Shown here: piece after piece, positions 7,606 through 13,532 of the stretch
Layout: each line of letters begins with the position of its first letter
How positions within the stretch are numbered: position 1 is the stretch's first letter
Assembly: GCA_021734595.1 (NCBI GenBank)
Contig: JAIPIO010000060.1
Span: forward strand, 1 to 15,785
Source: Kiritimatiellales bacterium
GTDB lineage: Bacteria; Verrucomicrobiota; Kiritimatiellia; Kiritimatiellales; Pontiellaceae
Direction of reading: 5' to 3'
Length of the DNA stretch: 15,785 nt
Position numbers and translations under genes: made by a program
Notes under the pieces: generated by a model
Told to the model about the DNA's origin: nothing
The model's database searches: none
Seen by the model: only the letters and a program-made list of their open reading frames with translations

Positions 7606-9660
7606 ATGAAGAGAATGATTTTGGCAGTTTTAATCGGTTGTCTGGCGGGATGCGCCAAACAGAATGAATCGTGCAGTTTCCCGAAGGTGTCGCCGGAACA
7701 CACGCACATGCAGGCGTTGCTGGAAAACGCCATGGGCTATATCAATCCGGATCACGGACTGATCGACGAAGCCTCAGGTTATCCGGTCGAGGGCTGGAAC
7801 CACGACCCGGAAAAAGGATTGTTCCTGCGCTCGTTCACCCAGCTGACCTCCATCGGCGAGTGGACGGAGCTGCTGGCCAACATTGCGGCAGGCTACGCGG
7901 ACAACCCGTATATTTCCCGTTTCCAGGCATTGGAAAAACTGGGGAAGGTGGCGGACAGCCTGCTGGCCGACCAAGCCGACCCGGCGGTGAGCGCCAAGGG
8001 GTTGCTGGGGAATTTCCTGGGATTGGAAAACGGCCGCAGGCTCGGGCCGCTGGGCGAAGAGATCGAGAAGAGCAAGTTGGTCGAGGCCTTCGGCGCGGAG
8101 AAGGCGGAGGCCATCTGGCGGGCCCTGCTGGAGAAGGAATGGTTTACGCTGCAGCGCGGCGAAACCGAGGGACGGATCAAGCGCAGCGATAAATACGGCA
8201 CGGAACACTTTACCGGTCCACTGGAGCCTTTTGCCGATGACGCAACCAAAACAAAAATCATGGAACTGATGGACGGGCGCGTGGTAAAGGCGGTATTCGG
8301 CGACAACGTCAATCTGTCCTCGTCAATTGCGAAGGCCGTCGGTGCGCTGCTGCACCCCGATATCAAGGATGATCCCAAGGCCATCGCGCTGCGCGAAAAA
8401 CTGGAACGGTTTATTGCCGGGCAGAGGGAGGGATTTCACTATCTGTTCGACAAGGAAACCGACACTTTTATCTTTGGCTGGGATGCCACCAAGGACCGCT
8501 TTGCGGGTTGGGACGACGGCCGCGGCAAATGGGTGGTGGGCCACCAGAACTACTTTATCAACGAATTCCGCGGACCGTTCACCTTCGCCCTGCTGCGCCA
8601 CGACCTGCCGATCAATTCAGTCAAGAATTCCGGCTTCAAGATCAAACCCTACCGCATGCAGGACGGCACCGACCGTTACACGCTGGCGACCTGGAGCGGC
8701 TCGGCTTTCCAGTCGCTTGGACTGACGATGTTCATGCAGGAGCTGGAGATTCCGGGTTGGAAGATGAATCTTGAAAACACGGTGGACATCGAACTCGACT
8801 TTGCGGCGCGCAAGGGCAATCCCGGCTTCCTGACCGAGTCGTACAGCGGCAACGAGATGGAATATACTGGCGACGTCGGCATCCCCGATATTGCGGTGAC
8901 AGGTGCCGAGCGCATTGCCGATGCGCCGTCGCTCTACACGCTGGGCGTCTCCTACATGATTGCGCCGGAAAAGATCGAGGCGTTCCTGGCCGCCAACTGG
9001 GGCAACATCACCAAGCTCTTCACCGACCACGGGCCGTGGGAGGGCTACAAGACCAGCGAGCAGCGGGCCATCGAATTCCAGACCTCGGCGCACACCATGT
9101 CGCTGATTCTCGGCGGAATCGGCACCGGTACGGAAAATATGAAGCGCTACCTGAAGTTCCAGGGATTGGAAAATAAGCTGGCCGCCTTCAACAAGCCGGG
9201 CGAGGCGGTCAACTTCCTGGATGAAAGTGTAAAGCTGATCGCGTGGACCTCGGCGGGTGACGAGCTGGTACCCTACCGGAACGGAAACCTCTTCCAGATT
9301 CGCGGCGAAAAAGTGCGCACCGGAGGAATCACTGTCGTCTTGCCGCAGAAAGAGGGCGTGAGCCTTTCCAACGGCATTCTCAAAATCCGCTACCGTGCAG
9401 CCGATCCGGTTAAGAAAGCGGTTATCACACTTAAGCGTGCGCCGGGACTGCCGATCAAACCGATGGTGTTTGAAAACGAAATCCATACCCGCTTCGATGT
9501 GGCACTGGGCCATGAAAACAGCATTGAAATTCCCATGCCTGCAACCCCGGGGCTGGAAAACATCAAGGAATTGATTATAGTATATGGAGACGACAACACC
9601 GCGGTGCCTGTTGACCTGACGATTACCGAATTTGAGTTTATTCCAGGCATTGGAAAATGA
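7606..9660 (+). CDS. Large lipoprotein of unknown function, possible polysaccharide-active enzyme
   Basis: 684 aa from ATG 7606, placed by AGGGGA (7595-7600) 5 bases upstream. The N-terminus MKRMILAVLIGCLAGC is a lipoprotein signal with lipidated Cys16. I do not recognise the family. The first two thirds look alpha-helical with aromatic, Gly-rich turns (FLRSFTQLTSIGEWTELLANI at about 66-86; a GWDD...HQNYFINEFRGPF region at about 300-325; PGFLTESYSGNEMEYTG from about 406), as in (alpha/alpha) toroid glycosidases and lyases. Residues about 555-684 look like a beta-sandwich (alternating strands, VITLKRAPGL, NSIEIPMP, ELIIVYGDD), as in ancillary carbohydrate-binding domains. Fold reading is inference without a search. 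Its place between sulfatases supports a role in glycan breakdown at the membrane. Four palindrome copies lie in this gene; the last supplies its final residues PGIGK before TGA. Confidence 0.8.
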   Translation: MKRMILAVLIGCLAGCAKQNESCSFPKVSPEHTHMQALLENAMGYINPDHGLIDEASGYPVEGWNHDPEKGLFLRSFTQLTSIGEWTELLANIAAGYADNPYISRFQALEKLGKVADSLLADQADPAVSAKGLLGNFLGLENGRRLGPLGEEIEKSKLVEAFGAEKAEAIWRALLEKEWFTLQRGETEGRIKRSDKYGTEHFTGPLEPFADDATKTKIMELMDGRVVKAVFGDNVNLSSSIAKAVGALLHPDIKDDPKAIALREKLERFIAGQREGFHYLFDKETDTFIFGWDATKDRFAGWDDGRGKWVVGHQNYFINEFRGPFTFALLRHDLPINSVKNSGFKIKPYRMQDGTDRYTLATWSGSAFQSLGLTMFMQELEIPGWKMNLENTVDIELDFAARKGNPGFLTESYSGNEMEYTGDVGIPDIAVTGAERIADAPSLYTLGVSYMIAPEKIEAFLAANWGNITKLFTDHGPWEGYKTSEQRAIEFQTSAHTMSLILGGIGTGTENMKRYLKFQGLENKLAAFNKPGEAVNFLDESVKLIAWTSAGDELVPYRNGNLFQIRGEKVRTGGITVVLPQKEGVSLSNGILKIRYRAADPVKKAVITLKRAPGLPIKPMVFENEIHTRFDVALGHENSIEIPMPATPGLENIKELIIVYGDDNTAVPVDLTITEFEFIPGIGK
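7920..7936. repeat. 17-base palindrome copy inside the lipoprotein gene
   Basis: TTTCCAGGCATTGGAAA encodes FQALEK. The 17-mer starting at 7921 is identical to the one at 9641-9657, which is read in a different codon phase. Confidence 0.75.
8013..8029. repeat. Degenerate 17-base palindrome copy inside the lipoprotein gene
   Basis: TTTCCTGGGATTGGAAA has one arm mismatch (T for A at position 6). It encodes FLGLEN. Confidence 0.55.
9156..9172. repeat. 17-base palindrome copy inside the lipoprotein gene
   Basis: GTTCCAGGGATTGGAAA encodes FQGLEN, in the same codon phase as the copies at 7920 and 8013. Confidence 0.7.
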
Positions 9661-9688
9661 TAAACAACGGGTTTCCACTGTTTGGAAA
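9640..9688. repeat. Pair of 17-base palindromes across the end of the lipoprotein gene
   Basis: ATTCCAGGCATTGGAAA (9640-9656) and TTTCCACTGTTTGGAAA (9672-9688) have centres 32 bases apart. The first provides the last sense codons of the gene; the second lies in the 45-base gap, just before the AGAGGAG ribosome binding site (9692-9698) of the hydrolase. Confidence 0.78.
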
Positions 9689-9705
9689 TAGAGAGGAGCT
9701 GGGTG

Positions 9706-10572
9706 ATGAAACGATGGCAGATATTCGTACTGGGATTGGTTTTGGCTGGCGCCACGTTCGCGCAGCCGCAGGTTCCCGACGGCTGGACGGACGGATTTGT
9801 GATGGCAAACGGCATTCGCATCCACTACTGGCGTACCGGGGGTGACAAGCCGGTACTGATACTGCTCCACGGTTTTTCCGATGACGGTCTGTGCTGGGTG
9901 AATCTGGCGAAGGAGCTGGAGGCTGACTACGACATCATCATGGCCGATGCACGCGGCCATGGATTATCCGATCCACCGGCGAAGGACGATCCGACTGATG
10001 CACAGGCCGAAGATATCGCCGGACTGATCAAGGCGCTCAAACTGGAAAAGCCGATTGTGATGGGGCATTCGATGGGAAGCTCTTCAGCGGCGTGGTTTGC
10101 GGCCAAATACCCGGATATCCCGCGCGCCGTCATTCTCGAAGATCCCGGCCTGACGCGCAGGTCGCGGAAGGATCCCTCGCCCGAGCAGGAGGAAAAGAAA
10201 CGTCTGCAGATCCTGCAACGGAACAATACTCCGTATGAAGCGCTCGTTGCCGACTGCCTGAAGAAAAATCCGCAGTGGGGCCGGTCGGAGTGCGAATGGT
10301 GGGCGCCGTCGAAACGGACCTACCACCCGAACAACGCCTACCGCAAATGGGGCGCCCGCCCGTCGGCGGAAGAGCTGTTTGCCAAAATCACTGCACCGAC
10401 ACTGATCCTAAAGGCCGACGCCCAGGGCGAAGTCCGCGCCAAGAACGAAGAAGTCGCCACTATCCTGAAGAAAGGCAAAATCGTGCATGTCGAAGGAGCC
10501 GGTCACTGTGTGCGCCGCGACCGCGAAGAGCAATATTTGAAGGTGCTGAAAAAATTTCTTGGGGAATTGTAA
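9706..10572 (+). CDS. Secreted alpha/beta-fold hydrolase (esterase/lipase-like)
   Basis: 288 aa from ATG 9706, set by AGAGGAG (9692-9698) 7 bases upstream; an earlier in-frame ATG at 9682 overlaps a palindrome and would add MEIERSWV before the signal peptide. Signal peptide 1-20 (cleavage after TFAQ or nearby). Core alpha/beta hydrolase motifs: oxyanion-hole HGF at 55-57, DARGHGLSD at 81-89, nucleophile elbow GHSMG with Ser122, probable acid Asp238 in LKADAQGE, and catalytic His267 in GAGHC. The cap segment (about 150-225) is charged and not diagnostic. The fold includes esterases, lactonases and dehalogenases; in this setting removal of an ester substituent from the glycan or its products is plausible, but the substrate cannot be read from the sequence. 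Confidence 0.87.
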   Translation: MKRWQIFVLGLVLAGATFAQPQVPDGWTDGFVMANGIRIHYWRTGGDKPVLILLHGFSDDGLCWVNLAKELEADYDIIMADARGHGLSDPPAKDDPTDAQAEDIAGLIKALKLEKPIVMGHSMGSSSAAWFAAKYPDIPRAVILEDPGLTRRSRKDPSPEQEEKKRLQILQRNNTPYEALVADCLKKNPQWGRSECEWWAPSKRTYHPNNAYRKWGARPSAEELFAKITAPTLILKADAQGEVRAKNEEVATILKKGKIVHVEGAGHCVRRDREEQYLKVLKKFLGEL

Positions 10573-10671
10573 CTCCTCAACGTGGATCATTGCATCGAGG
10601 AAGGGCTTGGTTGGATTATGGACAAAACTTGCTGTTTGCACGTTTCCAAGGATTGGAAGCCCGGAGGATAA
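10573..10671. other. 99-base intergenic region with one palindrome copy and an RBS
   Basis: The gap holds TTTCCAAGGATTGGAAG (10643-10659), whose 15-base core is identical to that of the copy at 15282-15298. GGAGG (10663-10667) lies 4 bases before ATG 10672. A weak promoter-like pair, TTGCAT (10590) and GATTAT (10614) 18 bases apart, is visible but not convincing. No terminator is evident. Confidence 0.6.
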
Positions 10672-11727
10672 ATGAAAAAAAGATTAACCATACTTGCGGC
10701 CACCCTTCTAGCGACTGCAGCTCATGCAGAACTTCGTCGTCCCACGACGCAAGATGCGGCGACCGTGCCATACACGGGCGATGGGAGTGATTTGCAGCGC
10801 TTCCTGGACGAAGCGCCGGAGAATGCCATGATCGTCTGCGACGCGTCCATTGTTCTAACGTTTCGTGCTCCAATCATTATACGCAAGGTCCTGACGATCA
10901 GGGGGTTGCACGCGCGCCTTCCCGATAAATTGGGAAGGACGGCGCTGATCGAGGTCATGGCGGAGGGCGTGACGTTGCTGGATTTGGAGCTGCACGGCAA
11001 CTACGACTCGGTGTCGCAGGAGGATCGCAATACACTGATCTGGATCTCGCGGGGAAACTTCCGTATCGAGCGGTGCCGCTTCTTCGACGGATCGAAAGAT
11101 GGCGTCATGATCACGCCCGAAAAGGGCGCCGGGGACTTGGTCGGAGGCGTCGTCCGCGACATTGAGGCCCACCGAATGGGGCGTGATGCGGTTTCGATCG
11201 GTGGCGGCAACGCCGGGGCGAGAATCCGGGATGTAACGGTCGAAAACGTCATTTTGAAGCGTGGATATCATCGCGGTGCCGTCGAAGTGAGCGATGGAAC
11301 CGATAATATCACCGTTCGCAATGTGCGTGCCGAAGAGTGTGCATATGCGGTGGATGTCCAGGATCACGGGAAGGGAAGCGCCCCCAACACGAATGTGCTG
11401 ATAGAGGATGTTGTGGCCGTGCGGTGTAAACACATCGTCCGAACCGCCAACCGGGATCTGGGACACGCCAATCTGACGCTTCGGCGTCTTACTGGTGAGA
11501 ACTGCGAAGCGTCTATCAAGATATCGAACACGAAAGGCGTGATCCTTGAGGATCTCACGATCATTGGGCACCAGAGCAAGAAGGTTCCTCCCATCTCACT
11601 CAGGAATTGCAGCAACGTTAGATTGAAGAATATCACCGTTGGAAGCACCATTTTATCCGATCATCCTGTACAGTCGACAAAATGCAGCGATGTGAAGATC
11701 GAAGGGCTGAAAAGGCGTGCGCCGTGA
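10672..11727 (+). CDS. Secreted right-handed parallel beta-helix protein, possible polysaccharide lyase or hydrolase
   Basis: 351 aa. Signal peptide 1-19 (MKKRLTILAATLLATAAHA). From about residue 60 the protein consists of short repeating strands with stacked Val/Ile/Leu and Asn/Asp/Gly turns: VLTIRGL, VTLLDLELHGN, FRIERCRFFDG, GVMITPE, DAVSIGGGNAGARIRDVTVENV, NITVRNVRAEECAYAVDVQD, TNVLIEDVVAV, LTLRRLTGENC, VILEDLTIIG, NVRLKNITVG. This is the pattern of a pectate-lyase-like beta-helix (PbH1 repeats). That fold hosts many polysaccharide lyases, hydrolases, esterases and epimerases, and I cannot assign one; no invariant catalytic motif is obvious. An N-terminal segment YTGDGSDLQRFLDEAP resembles the capping region of such proteins. 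It lies between a hydrolase and a sulfatase, which fits a role in glycan breakdown. It could also be a non-catalytic binding protein. Confidence 0.82.
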   Translation: MKKRLTILAATLLATAAHAELRRPTTQDAATVPYTGDGSDLQRFLDEAPENAMIVCDASIVLTFRAPIIIRKVLTIRGLHARLPDKLGRTALIEVMAEGVTLLDLELHGNYDSVSQEDRNTLIWISRGNFRIERCRFFDGSKDGVMITPEKGAGDLVGGVVRDIEAHRMGRDAVSIGGGNAGARIRDVTVENVILKRGYHRGAVEVSDGTDNITVRNVRAEECAYAVDVQDHGKGSAPNTNVLIEDVVAVRCKHIVRTANRDLGHANLTLRRLTGENCEASIKISNTKGVILEDLTIIGHQSKKVPPISLRNCSNVRLKNITVGSTILSDHPVQSTKCSDVKIEGLKRRAP

Positions 11728-11803
11728 CCGCAAGGAGCGGGTGCTTAGAAGAGTTGAACACATTTCCGGGTGAGCCGGGAATAAAAGGAAGGAAACGACC
11801 CAT

Positions 11804-13234
11804 ATGAAACTATCCAAGTTATTTTCCATCAGTCTGATGGCTTTGACCTGCGTTATTCTAATCGGATGCACGAGCATGCCATCCTCTAAAACCAGCCAGC
11901 CCAATATTGTTGTCATCTTTGTTGATGACATGGGGTATGGCGACATGAGCTGCAACGGGCACCCGACCATCAAGACGCCCAACCTCGACCGCATGGCGGC
12001 GGAAGGGCAGAAATGGACCAGCTTCTACGTGGCGGCGTCGGTCTGCACCCCGAGCCGGGCGGGTCTGATGACGGGGCGCTATCCCGTTCGCAGCGGAATG
12101 TGTTCCGACAAGAAACGGGTGCTGTTCCCCGACTCGCTGGGCGGCCTGCCGGCTGCGGAAACCACGATGGCGGAAATGCTGAAGGCGCGTGGCTATGCCA
12201 CCGCTATGGTGGGCAAATGGCATCTGGGGCATCTGCCGCAGTTCCTGCCGGTCAACAACGGTTTCGACAGCTGGTACGGGATACCCTACAGCAACGACAT
12301 GGATGGCGACAATGTAAAGATCAAGGCCGCGAACAAAGGCATCAGCAAGAACCTTTGGATCGAGGGAAAACACTGGAAGGAACCGCGTAGCGAATACTGG
12401 AATGTGCCGCTCATGGAGGGCGAAACTATTCTGCAACGCTCACCCAACCAGGAGCTGCTGACCAAGACCTATACCGAAAAATCGATCGACTTTATTCGTA
12501 CCCGCAAAAGCAAACCCTTCTTTCTCTATCTGGCGCACAGCATGCCGCACGTGCCGCTGTTCCGGTCGGACGCATTCAAGGACGTCAGCACGGCAGGATT
12601 GTATGGCGATGTGATCGAAGAGGTTGACTGGTCGGTGGGCCAGATCATGCGGACCCTGCGCGACGAGGGGTTGGCGGAGAATACATTGGTTGTTTTCACG
12701 TCGGACAACGGCCCGTGGCTTCGTTTCAAAACCCTGGGCGGCATTGCCGGGCCGTTGCGCGGGGGCAAGGGCAGCACCTGGGACGGCGGCATGCGCGAGC
12801 CGTGCATCTTCTGGTGGCCGGGAACCATCCAGCCCGGAATCGTCCACGGCCTAGGGAGTACCCTCGACCTGCTGCCGACCACCGCCGCGATCAGCGGGGC
12901 AACGTTGCCGCAGGCGCAGCTCGACGGCTACAACTTGTTGCCGAGCCTGCTGAACGGGAAGCCCAGTCCGCGCCGGGAAATGATCTACTACCGCGGCCAG
13001 GAAATCTATGCCATCCGCCTAGGTTCGTTCAAGGCGCACTTCAAAACAAGATCCGGCTACGAAAACGACCTCGAAACGCACAACCCGCCGCTGCTGTTCA
13101 ATCTGGATCATGATCCCGGCGAAAACTACAACGTAGCCGACAAGCATCCCGATGTCCTCAAGCAGATCGAGCAGCTCCGTAAAAAGCACGAGGCAGGAGT
13201 AAAGCCGGTGGAGGATCAGCTGGCCAAAAGATAA
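11804..13234 (+). CDS. Lipoprotein S1 family sulfatase (arylsulfatase A-like)
   Basis: 476 aa, with AAGGAAGGAA (11785-11794) before ATG 11804. The N-terminus is a lipoprotein signal, LIGC with lipidated Cys22, so the enzyme is probably membrane-anchored. DDMGYGD at 41-47 gives the metal Asp pair; the formylglycine motif CTPSRAGLMTGRYPVRSGM starts at Cys81. GKWHLGHLPQFLPVNNGFDSWYGIPYSND, AHSMPHVPLF and VVFTSDNGPWL are typical of arylsulfatase A and galactosamine sulfatase-like S1 enzymes. GGKGSTWDGGMREP is the usual block after the second metal site, and the C-terminus LLFNLDHDPGENYNVADKHPD is the standard small C-terminal subdomain. There is no EF-hand tail; the lipid anchor may replace it. 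Length is normal for the family. The gene is followed by a 298-base gap with structured repeats, so it may end the first transcription unit. Confidence 0.92.
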   Translation: MKLSKLFSISLMALTCVILIGCTSMPSSKTSQPNIVVIFVDDMGYGDMSCNGHPTIKTPNLDRMAAEGQKWTSFYVAASVCTPSRAGLMTGRYPVRSGMCSDKKRVLFPDSLGGLPAAETTMAEMLKARGYATAMVGKWHLGHLPQFLPVNNGFDSWYGIPYSNDMDGDNVKIKAANKGISKNLWIEGKHWKEPRSEYWNVPLMEGETILQRSPNQELLTKTYTEKSIDFIRTRKSKPFFLYLAHSMPHVPLFRSDAFKDVSTAGLYGDVIEEVDWSVGQIMRTLRDEGLAENTLVVFTSDNGPWLRFKTLGGIAGPLRGGKGSTWDGGMREPCIFWWPGTIQPGIVHGLGSTLDLLPTTAAISGATLPQAQLDGYNLLPSLLNGKPSPRREMIYYRGQEIYAIRLGSFKAHFKTRSGYENDLETHNPPLLFNLDHDPGENYNVADKHPDVLKQIEQLRKKHEAGVKPVEDQLAKR

Positions 13235-13235
13235 T

Positions 13236-13287
13236 TGGAGGGACGGCTTCCACGCCGTCCGCGGTCGAGGTGGAACTCGACCCTCCA
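13236..13287. repeat. Structured element: three-way junction with complementary loops
   Basis: Starting 2 bases after the sulfatase stop: outer stem TGGAG (13236-13240) with CTCCA (13283-13287); hairpin 1 GGACGGC (13241-13247), loop TTCCAC, GCCGTCC (13254-13260); linker GC; hairpin 2 GGTCGAG (13263-13269), loop GTGGAA, CTCGACC (13276-13282). All stems are perfect. The two six-base loops are exact reverse complements, so they could pair with each other. A T-rich run follows at 13298-13305, so a contribution to transcription termination is possible. Confidence 0.8.
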
Positions 13288-13302
13288 GGAACAAATTATA
13301 TT

Positions 13303-13436
13303 TTTCCGACCACTGGAATCACACTTCCAACCGTTGGAAAAGCCAGCTGCACGAGTTTACAATGCCTGGAAAACTTAGGTTAGCTCGTTTCCAGTCTCTG
13401 GAAAGTTGACGGACAATACCTTCCAAAGCGTGGAAA
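13303..13436. repeat. Array of five 17-base palindromes in helical phase
   Basis: Copies at 13303-13319 (TTTCCGACCACTGGAAT), 13324-13340 (CTTCCAACCGTTGGAAA), 13356-13372 (TTTACAATGCCTGGAAA, degenerate), 13388-13404 (TTTCCAGTCTCTGGAAA) and 13420-13436 (CTTCCAAAGCGTGGAAA). Centres are 21, 32, 32 and 32 bases apart. Spacers between copies differ in sequence. Confidence 0.85.
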
Positions 13437-13483
13437 ACATCCGGTGGGTGTCCTTTTTTCCTCGTGTTGTTCGTTATATGGTG

Positions 13484-13495
13484 GTAAGCGCTTAC
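13484..13495. promoter_or_regulatory. LacI/GalR-type operator upstream of the sulfatase at 13533
   Basis: GTAAGCGCTTAC is a perfect 12-base palindrome with the central CG typical of LacI-family operators (form TGTAAnCGnTTACA). It ends 37 bases before ATG 13533, where it could overlap a promoter. I see no other copy in the window, and no regulator gene. Promoter boxes around it (TTGTTC at 13467) are not convincing. Confidence 0.6.
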
Positions 13496-13532
13496 ATTGT
13501 TTAGTGCCCAGACCATTTACGGAGGTTGCGGA

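Noticed and set aside
8706..8722. TTTCCAGTCGCTTGGAC within the lipoprotein gene
   Set aside because: The right arm is shifted by one base and ends in C, so it is not a copy of the element.
10590..10619. Promoter before the beta-helix gene (TTGCAT and GATTAT)
   Set aside because: Both boxes are weak matches, the spacer is 18 bases, and such pairs are common by chance.
11763..11781. Palindrome-like sequence TTTCCGGGTGAGCCGGGAA before the lipoprotein sulfatase
   Set aside because: It is 19 bases with only CCGG pairing cleanly, so it does not fit the 17-base element, and no T-run follows to support a terminator.
13303..13436. CRISPR array with 17-base repeats and 15-base spacers
   Set aside because: Repeats are too short and too variable in their centres, spacers are 4 or 15 bases, and no cas genes are present.
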